The notes beneath the pieces were generated by a model that saw only the letters and a program-made list of their open reading frames with translations, ran no database searches and was not told where the DNA came from. From Nectonema munidae (taxonomy: Eukaryota; Nematomorpha; Nectonematoida; Nectonematidae), in NCBI GenBank assembly GCA_030549495.1, contig JAUIRK010000168.1, forward strand, positions 372,001-436,000: DNA of 64,000 nucleotides, written 5' to 3'. Numbering within the stretch: position 1 is the first letter of the stretch; each line of letters starts with the position of its first letter. Below are positions 13,160 to 23,520 of the stretch, piece after piece. The translations under genes and the position numbers were made by a program.

Positions 13160-13295
13160 AATACTAAAATTATAAACACCATTACAGGCTTTTTGGTAAA
13201 TTCATAAGCTTTTTGATAAATCAATTTCATAAATATATATTTCAAGAGAATTATAAAATTAATTTTGATTATGATTTTGTACAGATTGTTTGACG

Positions 13296-13320
13296 ATCCA
13301 TATTATATATATATATATAT
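13296..13320. repeat. (TA)n microsatellite
   Basis: A short uninterrupted run of TA dinucleotides in AT-rich spacer. Confidence 0.8.
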
Positions 13321-13714
13321 GTTCATTTTTAAGTCTCTTTTGGAATATTTATTTTATTCACATCTATTCCAAGTTTATAGGATAACAATGATTAGTATAT
13401 AAATCCTTAGTTGATTATTTAATTAATAAATAATATACTTTCAATTTACAAAATAAAGATATATAAAAAGTAAAAAAATAATTATTCTCTTGATTCTAAA
13501 GTTGACCGTAAAAAATGTTTAATGCCCCACCCGCAGAATTTGAGACCTAAGTTGGGCTCTGGTATATAGGCGCTTTTAAAAAGCTGAAAATCGTAGAAAA
13601 TTTCATAAATGGAAAATTTATAGGAAATATTCATACTTCTAGAATCTTAGAAATAGTTCTATTTTTTATTTAAATCTGTTCGTGAACAGAGATAATTATT
13701 TTAATTTTAATTGA

Positions 13715-13831
13715 CCCTTTGAGACGGAACGGAACACTAGCGTTTCTTAAAATAAAACTCGTCTGCTCTAAGTTGTATGAAAAATCATGGAAAAAAAAGC
13801 AGACGAATAATTTTCAAAATGCTTTAAAGGG
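13715..13831. mobile_element. Small piggyBac-like MITE
   Basis: The left end reads ACCCTTTGAGACGGAAC with CGTCTGC about 40 bases inside. The right end, read on the other strand, is CCCTTTAAAGC, also with a CGTCTGC about 30 bases inside. The flanking TTGA and ATAA would be worn TTAA target duplications. At about 117 bp it has no coding capacity and would depend on a transposase supplied elsewhere. Confidence 0.45.
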
Positions 13832-15409
13832 ATAATAATGTAAATTTTTAACAGTAAATATAATATGTAAATTTTCATCTAGATTCTAGATAATTATGTA
13901 AGTCAGAATTAAACCTAAGCTTAATTAGATTTGAAAATTTTATATGTATGGAAAATAAAAACACTTTTTCAGGGAATATTTAACCTAAAGTATAATAAAT
14001 ACTGCAAAAATATACATTGTATAAAAAGAATTCATTAATTAAGGAAATAGATGAAGCAAAAGTAAAAAGTAAAACAACGTTACATGAAAACAACCTTGAC
14101 TGTGTCCTGTTGCATTTTTATAGCTTTGCATTCACACTTGAATTCATTTTTTAATCTTTTGGCACATTAAATCTTTTTCTTCTCTTTAGGTAATTTAATA
14201 AAATCATTTGTTCATTGAAGCTGTAGAATAATGCATATGTTACAAAAATTAAGTTAATACGTTGAAGTTGTATCCACTGAATCGAGAGAAAACCGAAATC
14301 TTTTATAATTCGATATATTTACTATTCCCCAAACTTTTCTATTCTTTTTACTGCTGTGTATAGTGGACTTTGTTTTTTATGATCACCGGGTGATTTCAAG
14401 GATTACACACTATACTTTCAAAGTGTCTACAAATCGAAATTCATTTTCTTAATACATGAATAATTGTAATATCAATGTCATTTACGACGTTCATATAAGT
14501 GATAATATGGTAAAATTAAAAAAAAGACTTTATGGAAAAATTAAAAGAATTTTGATTGAAACTAAGAAACTAAAATACATTATTGTAATATAAAATATAC
14601 CATATATTTAGAATTAATGTTCCCTGAAAATGGAAAATGTATACAAAAATTTATCTATATGATAGCAAGCAAAAATATAATAGGAATTATAAGTTTAAAT
14701 TCAAAATATTCTTATATACTGGGAATATATTTTCCTAATCTCCATAAAATTTTTGATTTTGTATTAAAATTGAAAATTGTTGACGACAAGAATGTGAATT
14801 TAAAGGTAAAAGAAGTATAAAAGTTAATTAACAAATGCATAAAGTTTTGACTTTAAAGAAATAGTAAGAATGAGTTTAAAACACAACGAAGAAAAGGAGC
14901 CAAAAACTTAAAGAATTAATACTGAAGGTTTCATAGAAAAGTTTGCCTTTGAGCATACAAATTTTGAATTTTTTTCTATAAGTTTGAAATTTCAACTCTA
15001 AGTTTCATCAAAAAGTTCTTTTCAATCAAAATCTGCTTTGAGCTCTCAATTATAAATGTATATAGAAGTTTAAAAGAAAATATTCTTTATTTTGTAGTAC
15101 TTTTAAAATTGATTCTAAATAATATAAAACAAATAACAAATTAATAATTGCAAGAAATTTAATCAAAACGCTTTTTATATCGAAGAAAAATATATTAATC
15201 ATTTTTTTTAAAACTTTAATTGATTTTTAATTAAGAGATCAAATGAATTTTGATTCAAAAAGATTTTCCAATCAAACTTTCAGTTGAAAGTTTAATCTTA
15301 TTGTAAAATTTTTGAAATTTTCTTTATACATGTTTTTACATATATATTTTATTTTAATGTATATTTAAAAATACTAAATGAAAAAATGAAATAAAATTAG
15401 TGGTGCTTG
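13832..15409. other. AT-rich DNA, nothing recognised
   Basis: Only random-looking frames (for example 14617-14820) are present. No family similarity and no terminal repeats were seen. Confidence 0.5.
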
Positions 15410-15535
15410 TCAAAGCTGAAATGGAATTGAAAAAAGGCAATGTAAACTTGAAAAAAGAAAAAACAGAATTGAAAACGACAAAATATAAAATTGAAAAGAG
15501 AGAATTTAGAATTGAAAATAGACCACTTGATGATA
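15410..15535 (+). repeat. Degenerate purine-rich minisatellite
   Basis: Six or seven loose copies of a roughly 20-bp unit of the type AAATTGAAAAAAGACAA lie immediately upstream of a LINE reverse-transcriptase fragment. The unit resembles the complement of the large minisatellite at 58.66 kb, which also abuts a LINE fragment. Confidence 0.55.
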
Positions 15536-15544
15536 ATGTAACAT

Positions 15545-16800
15545 TACTATTTTGAAAATAATTATAATACCAAGCCTACTACTAATTATTTTGAAAAAAT
15601 TTTACACACTTCAGTTAGCAATTTTCATTTTAGGAAAAATCCCTTACAGACGTTTTATCAGCCTTTTCGAATTTAAGACGGTAAATATGTTGATTGTTTG
15701 GGTCTCTCTCTACATGACCTTAAAATTATTTCTAATTATATTTCACCCTATTTTATGTTAATTTTTAACACCTGTATGACTCAGGCTGTCTTTCCTAGTA
15801 TATTAACACTTATCAAAATAGTCCTCATTCGAAAGAAAGGTAACAATATGAAGCTATCCAATTTTAGACTAGTCGCTAGAATAAGCTCTGTTTTTAAAAT
15901 TTTTGAAAAGATTTTACAAGTCCAAATTTACATATATCTTTTCTACAATAATCTAATTTCAAATTTGGTTTTCTTTCTTCTTTCTCTACTGAATACTTGC
16001 AACTTTCATTTATAAACAATATCATAAATTGCTTAGAATCTAAGAAAGAAGTAATTTCTCTGTTTTTAGACTTGTCAAAAGTGTTCAATACTATACTCCG
16101 TTTCTTGATTCATATTTACTGATAGATTTCAATACGTTTCTACAAATGATGGTCTTTCACATAAAGCACGAGTACTTTCAGGTGTACCTAAAGGCTGAAT
16201 TTTACGCTATATTCTATTTAATATATGTATATAAGTGATATTGCTAAATATTTACCAAATGACCCCATTTTGTTATATTCATGATATCAGTATTATTTTG
16301 TCACAAAATAATTTAACTAAAGATTCTTTGCGTGTAAGTATATATAATATATTGAATTGGCTATCAATCAACAATTTTAAAATTAATATCAACAAACCCT
16401 GTAGAATGGTATATTCACAATAAAAATTTAATTCACTCTTACTTAAATTCGATTTCCAAAAGAAAACTTTTTTTCAATCTACTAGGTTTGACAATTTCTG
16501 ATAATTTATCCTGGAATAAACACATATTTGTTTATGAGATCACTTACTTATGGAATCAGGACAATGACTTTTTTTGAATACAATCACCTATTACATGCTT
16601 TTTATAACAAAGTAAAATCTAAAATCATTAATGTTTGACTAGAATGCACACGTTTGAACGGCTTTGCTTGTGATATATATTTCCACTAATTTTGAATGCA
16701 TCCATTTATTGTACACAATTATTTTTTACCGTATTATCATAGATCTTTATTGTCCAATATACTTTTTATTCCATGCACTATTTTGATTCAAAAGTTTAAA
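15545..16800 (+). mobile_element. Jockey/CR1-like LINE reverse transcriptase relic
   Basis: This is a decayed relative of the LINE at 52.6-55.8 kb. The frame at 15698-16015 has GLSLHDLKIISNYISP, IVLIRKKGNN and FKIFEKILQ, which align with GLSIYDLKKIQNYISP, IIPVYKKGDK and SKVFEKILF in that copy. Further on are FLDLSKVFN (motif A), VLSGVPKG (motif B) and a position where YADD has become YSYDISIIL. After these come LSINNFKININK and LLGLTISDNLSWN, motifs D and E, near 16490. Stops and frame changes are frequent. Only the reverse-transcriptase region remains; the endonuclease part is missing and the start abuts a minisatellite. Confidence 0.75.
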
Positions 16801-17419
16801 CAAAAATAAAACAGATATTGAAAAATTACTACCATGTAAATTTCAAAATAGTTATTTGAAACAACAGTATAGCAAAAAAAGTATGAATTATAGAGGCGTA
16901 TCGATTTGACTTACAGAAAATAAAAATTAAGGCCATCTATGTAATTTTTTGTTTTATCATTTTTTCAATTTTGACAAGTTTTAAAAATTCATACAATGAA
17001 ATATAAAAGTAAAAAAGTGCTTCGATAAAACCTGGTCACCTTGAAATTGTTGAATGTTATTTTTTTGAAAATTACAGAAAATAGTTTAATTTATGTATCA
17101 AAAAACAGAAATTGAGTGAAAAAAGTAAGGAAAAAGCAATAGAATCAGGATATTTTTGTTTTATTCAAACAACTTTGAGAATTTTATCACAGCGATTTCG
17201 AATATGAAAGTATTTTTTGTAAAACTATTTATTTGCTAATAAAATAAATAATTAGGACAATAACCAATTCTTTGAATAAAATAAAAGTAAAAAGTTCTAT
17301 AAAAAGAACATTTCATTTGATATAGAAAGTCAAAATCAACTATTGTAGAGAAAAAATATTTTGAAAAAATATGAAACTGTTTTATATTTTATTGCAAAAA
17401 ATGAAACAGGGTAAACTAC
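16801..17419. other. AT-rich DNA, nothing recognised
   Basis: The spacer between the LINE relic and the piggyBac relic shows no coding similarity. It should contain the left end of the piggyBac element, but no TTAA-bounded inverted copy of its right end could be found. Confidence 0.45.
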
Positions 17420-19970
17420 GGTTCAGTTGAAAACATCGTCAAAACAGTCTTTACACAAAACTTATTGTGTTCATTACAACAGTTCAAGAAGCAGACGTTA
17501 CATCTTTGGAAGACTCTCTTTTTGCTTTCTTTGCAAATTTAACACGGACCTCTTTTCTTTAAAGAACTAATAAGAACACTTTCAGGTTTATTGATTCCAT
17601 AAGATTTCAGAATTAATCTAACCTCATAAGATATGTTTCTATTTTGAACATATATTTTCATAGAACACTCTGCCATTTGAAAACACATTTGTGAAATACA
17701 CTTATCCTTCCACTGTATTTTCTATAAAATTTCCTACTACTTGAAGTTGAGGGTTGTTTTTTCTAGTTTACTTCTAATATAATGTAAGAGTTCAGCCCTG
17801 CTATGTCCAAGTAGTTTGACCAAATAACCATAGGCCATCGTCTAGATGTCCTATAGGTAGTATACTTTCTTAGCATTTGGTTAGCTTTATGAACCCCTGA
17901 TTTTACGCTATTATAAGTATCAATAGATTCAGGTAATTGTCTAGGTCCTATTAGTTCCATCTCTCTAAAATGTTCATCACTCATCATCAAAACTGCTTTG
18001 AAATTTCTTTTCGCATGCTTTCTAGGGATATATGCTACTAAAGATGAGCGACTTGAAAAGAGAGTCTTCGATTCACACTCTTGTAAATTCAAAGTTCTCA
18101 AATGTTTTTTCTTAAAAATCTATGCAACAGATATTTTATTGTTATTTTTAAGGGACCTAAAAGGGAAATATTTTTCTCCTTGGTCCATTCACATAACTTA
18201 TGATCCATAAAAAAACCTATCAGCGCAAATCCCATTACCTAACGCTAACTCTGCTTTCTCAACTAATCTTTTCACAATTTCAGTACCACTTTGTTATGTA
18301 TATCTCGGGCACTAAAACATAAAAAAGTCTAGAATCGTTTATGTGAATCATTTTTATACCCCATTTTCCTTGTTTGTTTAGTTCAAAAATTTTAATTGGG
18401 CAACATCCTCTGAATTTAACCAACTGTTCATTAACAGTTACGAAATCCAATGATGTCTAAAACCTTAAAAAAAATCAATTTAGTACTTACTATTGATAGA
18501 AAAAATATTAATTTTTGAAGAAGTCTACAAAATGATAATTGAGAAATCGAACAGCCTTTATTTTATCTAAGCTGTGACTTCTTTCACATGGGTCATCAAA
18601 TCGCAAAAATCGTATAATAAATTTCAAGTCATTTCTTCCCGTTACTGCTTTCATAAAGTGAGCTCGTTGACTTTTATACCATCCATCAAGTGGAAGACTT
18701 TGGTCTCCTTCAATTCCAAGCATGCATAAAACCGAAATATAGCCAAGTAGCTTGTCTATGCTAAAACTTTCATAAAAATTGTTTTTATTGAAGTTTTGGT
18801 GAACTTAAAAATTTCTAGTAAAAAGAATGGAGGAAAGAACAAATTCCAAAATGAAAACGGATTTGTCTTTCCTTTGGCTTCTTGTTTTGGGCCAGGTGGT
18901 ATATTAGCAATATTTCTCAGGTTGATACTTCTATAGGTCTTCCGCTTTTTGAAGGAGCATTAACACAATACTTAGTATCATCTGGGGCTTTTCAATCAGC
19001 TCTCATCTTTTTAGCAATGCAGGAGTACAAAGATATGCCCGTATTTGGTTTCAAACCGATGATATAGCATTTTCATTGTAAGTTTGTCCTTTTCACTGTA
19101 AGTTCATCCTTTTTCACTTTAAGTTCTTCTTTTTTCATTTTAAGAATTTTTGAAAAAATTCAAAAAAAAATCAAAATAAATAAGACCAACCTAAAATAAG
19201 ATATGACGAACTTAGAAAAAAGACAAACTTAAAGTGGAAAAGGACGAACTTAAAGTGTAAAAAGACGAACTTCAAATGAAAAAAGACGAATTTAAAGTGA
19301 AAAAAGACGAACTTATAATGCTTAAAGTGAAAAAAGACGAACTTAAAATGAAAAAGGACGAACTTAAAGTGAAAATGCTATATATAATAAATAATCTTGT
19401 GTCATGCAATAAAAGAAACCGTGTAATATAACATATTCATCACAACTTAATATTTACACATGCGAAAAAGTAAGCATCTCTTGATTATATCTCGTTGACG
19501 TTTGAGACACAACTTTATCAAGACAGTTTGTGATGAATATATAAAATAAAAAAGAAAAGATAGTAAAAATATTTACAAATAACTATAACTTTTCTTAAAG
19601 AGTATCAGTAAAGTTACTGTACATTCTTATATCAAAACTAGATATGCGAAAGGATTATTTGTTTCTTATGACTATATATTATTTTATATATAAGTAAAAT
19701 TTGTATCAAAAAGTTTGTGAATAAATTTAGTATAAAACAATTGTATGAAAAGCTGATAAAATTTTAGAATAAAATAGATGGCGTTAAATTGAAAAAAATT
19801 CATCATAGAACATTTTTATAGACTTTTTTATAAAGAAAAAACTTGTTTATTCCTATGGAAATTCGTTGATTCGTTTCCAAAAAAATCTGAGAAGAAAAGT
19901 CAAAAAATTTGAAAATGGCTTCTCGAGGCCCTATATTGAAGGTAGTAAAAATATTGCGGCCATGCGAGGG
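17420..19970 (-). mobile_element. piggyBac relic (element C) with right end at TTAA
   Basis: The right end is GCGAGGG at 19964-19970 followed by TTAA, so on the other strand the element opens TTAACCCTCGCATGG. Minus-strand coding fragments follow in the normal piggyBac order. They are IANIPPGPKQ near 18900, a block with LDGWYKSQRAHFMKAVTGRNDLKF (18508-18723), a block with YIPRKHAKRNFKAV and SVKSGVHKANQMLRKY (17763-18101), and a cysteine-rich C-terminus near 17430-17600. The GGVD box that holds the third catalytic Asp in relatives reads SGVHKAN here, so that Asp is lost. The copy is broken by many frame changes and contains the foldback repeat at 19063-19382. The left end was not located. Confidence 0.8.
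19063..19382. repeat. Foldback minisatellite with inverted ends
   Basis: The outer ends TATAGCATTTTCA and TGAAAATGCTATA are inverted copies. Between them about four units of a 20-21-bp repeat (TTTTCACTTTAAGTTCGTC) face about nine units of its complement (GACGAACTTAAAGTGAAAA). A short unrelated spacer around 19150-19190 separates the two arms. The whole can fold into one long hairpin. It lies inside the piggyBac relic and has the form of a foldback MITE with a probable TA target. Confidence 0.75.
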
Positions 19971-20029
19971 TTAATCATTTTAAGCACATCTGTAACCCAA
20001 AGGATGCTTTTTAGTTCTATATTTATCAC

Positions 20030-20875
20030 TCAAATAAAGTAAGTTTTAGTAGATTTCTTTTTAAATTCAGCCACTTATTTATAAAAAGGTTTAAATATAA
20101 TTTTGAATCTCCCGGAAAATCTTTGGACATTGAAATCCAATACAAACAACCAACTAAGCTAGAGTATTGACTCTCATTAAAATACGTTATTATTTTAGAT
20201 TTGTAAAATTCGGTGTGTTTGATAAATAATAGGATAGGATAGTGGTCAGAAATAACTGAAATAATAACAAAAGCTTGGTGAGAAAGTTTGTAAGAGGGTA
20301 TAAAATAATTATCAATGAGTGATCACTTGAAGAAGGAGAAGGGGTTGTGATTAATGGAATAAATGATAAGAGTTAAAGATAGAAAGGAAAAAATGAATCA
20401 AATGAAAAATGCTCAAATAAATAATTAAATGAGGTCATTTCAGAGATGGTTTTAGAGGACAATCGATAGAAGTTGCTAGACGCAACGATTCATTTCCATA
20501 TAATAATTCAATTGAGTAAAATTTACAAAAACCTAGCATGGAGCTTGAGGAATTGTTTTTTAAAGGAAACTGAATTTTGAATAAAAAAAGTTATGTCATT
20601 GTGTTTAGATATTAACTTATGAGAAAAAAGAATTGATAGAACGAAAAATATAATCACTAAAACGATTTACCTCCAATCCATCTCTCTTTTAGACAAAGAG
20701 CAAGTATGCACGTTTTAATTTAGAATTAAGCTGTCTTATAAATATTTCAAATTTGGGAAATTAACATTTAGTGATTGAATATTAAGACTAATCAAAGTAC
20801 TATTGTGAGAATTTTAAGGAAGCTATAGTCGTCAAACTGAAAAGAAGGTTTCAAAGTTACACTGAATTTATCAAA
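20030..20875 (-). mobile_element. LINE endonuclease-domain relic
   Basis: Reading down the minus strand, LISLNIQSLNVNFPNLKY (about 20810-20760) matches the start of APE-type LINE endonucleases, and IISVISDHYPILLF (about 20260-20220) matches the conserved SDHxPI box near its end. The same boxes occur in the LINE at 52.6 kb as ISLNVQSL and ISDHYPIWL. Coding similarity continues to about 20035. The copy is full of stops, and the reverse-transcriptase part is not adjacent. Confidence 0.6.
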
Positions 20876-21073
20876 TTTAGGGTGTAAGGAATTGTCAGAG
20901 TTGGATTTATCAAAAGTGAACTCAGTTATATGTTTTCATAATATATAATATATATGCTAGTTTTTTTAAGTTTTATTGTATAATCAAGATATTTTTTCGT
21001 TATCATTTAAAATAGAAAAAATTCAATATTTTGTTTCTTTCTTATTTAAATTTCATCATATGTGAATAACTCA

Positions 21074-22445
21074 CGGCTGTTAGGACCGCAGAAGGGATAT
21101 CAAGAGAATTTGAAGCAAAAATTGGATTACATCAGGGGGCGGCATTGAGTCCATTATTGTTTACATTAGTTGTTGATGAATTATTATCGAAGCACTTAAG
21201 GAAGGATGACTTGTGGGAATTTTATTTGGAGGCTACTTAGCGATATTGGCAGAAAGCAAGGAACAACTTGAAGAGAGAATTGTAAAATGGCAAGTGAGCG
21301 TAGAGAAATTTGGGCTAAAGATGAATGCTAAGAAGGTAGAAGTGCTGTTATGTAAAAAAATGATGATTTTCAATTGTAAATTGAAGATAGACATGGAGAA
21401 AAGCTGAAACAAGTAAAAAATATTAAGTATTTGGCTACATAAATTACCGAGAAAGGAAAAAAAGAGGTACAAGCAAGTATCAATGCCAGTTGGTTGAAAT
21501 GGAGAGAAGTAAAAACAGTTAGAGATGACAAAAGAATGCCGATGAAACTGAGAGCAAAGATTCACACAACAATCGTATAACCCAGGGATCGGAAACCTTA
21601 TGCTAACGGCGTGCCAACTTAACACTTCTCAAATCCTCTCGAGTGCCAACCTCATATATGTATATTTATCCAAACCAAAATTAAAATAATTGTTTTATAA
21701 TTTATTTAATTTTTATATACACATTTACATAAATATACAATAATAAGTAAAATTATAGTTAGCAATAAAAAATTATATAATTAATTAGTGCTTGACTCTT
21801 TGATAACTTTAGCCAACTCTTCAATATCGGCACAATACTAAATAAAAATGGTTGCGCATAGTTAAAAGCACATTTGATTGCCTTTAAGATCTATTATAAA
21901 AACTGTTTAAAAATTTATTTTACTTTATGTGTAAATGAAAAATTTTAATGTAAACCTTAGAATTTTTGCGTGCCACTGAAAATTGCTTCGCGTGCCACGT
22001 GTGGCACGCGTGCCGTAGGTTGCCGACCCCTGGTATAACCAGTAATGACATATGGATGTGAATACTGCAGCAAAAAAAGACGAAAGGAAATTAGCAGCAA
22101 CTGAGAAGAAGATGCTTAGAAAAATTATGGGAGTAATACTAAAAGACCAAAAGAAAACTGAAGAAGTGAGAGAAAAGACAGAAGTTGGAATAAGTGTATT
22201 GGCAGTAGCGGAAAGCAGCAAATTACGGTGGTACGGACACCTTAGAAAACGACATAGTGAAACAAACAATGGATAAAAATAGGATGGAAAGAGAAGTAGG
22301 GGAAGAAAACGTAAAAGATGGACTAGCAGAGCGACTCCAAGATCTTTGTCTCAACAAAGAGGTTGCATACAACAAGAAAAAATGAAGAGATGGGATTGTA
22401 GCCACCGACCCCCAACGTGGGGAAATAGTGTAGACAAAGGAGAAG
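21074..22445 (+). mobile_element. 5'-truncated LINE with 16-bp target duplication
   Basis: ATATGTGAATAACTCA flanks the insertion at 21058-21073 and 22446-22461. The start shows AKIGLHQGAALSPLLFTLVVDEL, the motif B region of a reverse transcriptase. The active-site YADD box is lost within ILFGGYLAILAESKEQLEER (21213-21290), and GLKMNAKKVEVLLCKK is motif D. After the MITE at 21583-22032 comes KLRWYGHLRKR (22210-22250), then a basic GRP-rich tail and the EEVAYNKKKW-like end typical of RTE-like insect elements. There is no poly-A tail. The copy has several frameshifts. The clade is uncertain; RTE-like is my best reading. Confidence 0.8.
21583..22032. mobile_element. Non-autonomous hAT element (MITE), 450 bp
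   Basis: The element begins CAGGGATCGGAAACC and ends GACCCCTG, and its inverted ends share CAGGGxTCGGxAACC plus GGCACGCGTGCC-type subterminal sequence. An exact 8-bp duplication GTATAACC flanks it (21575-21582 and 22033-22040), as expected for hAT. It interrupts the LINE coding region between KIHTTIV and VMTYGCEYC. It has no transposase. Its ends resemble those of the autonomous-type hAT at 60.55-63.47 kb only in the GGCACGCG motif. Confidence 0.9.
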
Positions 22446-23097
22446 ATATGTGAATAACTCAAATTTTATATTTTTTGCAAATTGGGGTGATGAGTTTACG
22501 GGGAAGGATCGCTAAATGCGTGCGAAAATATTTTGCTTTATTATAATTTACAAAAATAGAACCTAGGTGTAGTAAGTGAGAAAAAGGCTTCTTGCATCAT
22601 CCAAAACTTCACATGCCACAGTCGGGCTTTTTACTCCATTAATTTTTAAACTCAATTTTTCTCCGTTAATATGTGACATTATGAAAATTTTCAAATTACA
22701 TCAGCTTTTGAGTGGTTATGATATTTTTTGATATAAGTTCAAAATTACTGAAAATTTTATAAAAATTAATCAATAAAAAAAATATCGAGGTAATTTTATA
22801 TACAATTTTTTCATAAAATAAAACAATTTTTTTGTTCTAAAAAGTTGCAATTTGCTTCTTTCTTGTTTAAATTACATCATATGTGAATAACTAGTTTAAA
22901 TTTTATATTTTTTTGCAAATTGGAATCATGAATATACGGGAAAGGAATCACTAAATGCGTGTATAAAATATTTTGCTTTATTTTAATTTACATAGATAAA
23001 ATCTAGGTGTAGTAAGTGACAAAAAAGTTTTTTTCATCATCAAAACTTCACATCCCACAGTCAAGCTTTTTATTCCATTAATTTTTTACCTCGATTT

Positions 23098-23405
23098 TAA
23101 GGTAAGTTAAGTTAAGTTGTTTGTGGCGTTCGCACCCATCCTTTGGGATATCGTGGCCCGCCCGGAATGCTGAGTCCAGATCTACCTGGACTTTCCATCC
23201 CACTAAACCCCTACCGGCCTTTGTTACTGCATAGCTATACCTTGTTATATATATTATTTTACAAGAATTTATGTTACAAATATATAAATACAGCTGAGTG
23301 ATCGATACAATCCTAACGCGAACGCTCCCAATTAGGGAAACAAACTTAATGTCTAGTGATAGCTTGATTACAAACCACGTAGAATCCTAAATGTTGTTCC
23401 ATTTA
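23098..23405 (+). repeat. Unclassified dispersed repeat
   Basis: This GC-richer segment interrupts the second unit of the local tandem repeat. The part GGAATGCTGAGTCCAGAT with its surroundings (about 23140-23215) is similar to GAATTCTGAGTCCAAAT with its surroundings at about 40095-40160. No polymerase III boxes, coding sequence or terminal repeats were recognised, so the class is unknown. Confidence 0.4.
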
Positions 23406-23520
23406 GCAATTTATTGGTTATGATATTTTTTGATATAACTTTAAAATTATTATCAATAAAAAAATAACGACATAATTTTTTATACAATTTTTTCATAATA
23501 TAAAACAAATGGTTTTCTTC

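Larger units (their letters stand above)
20940..23520 (+). repeat. Tandem ~430-bp repeat, interrupted by insertions
   Basis: Sequence starting GTGAATAACTCAAATTTTAT at 22451 and running to about 22880 recurs from 22881 to about 23097 and again from about 23406 to 23520, with roughly 85-90 percent identity by eye. The 3' part of a further unit lies at about 20940-21073. The first unit is split by a LINE (21074-22445) and the second by an unclassified repeat (23098-23405). No coding sequence is seen in the repeat itself. Confidence 0.7.

Noticed and set aside
18882-19067. Plus-strand open frame MFWARWYISNISQVD
   Set aside because: It is the antisense of the piggyBac N-terminal block (IANIPPGPKQ on the minus strand).
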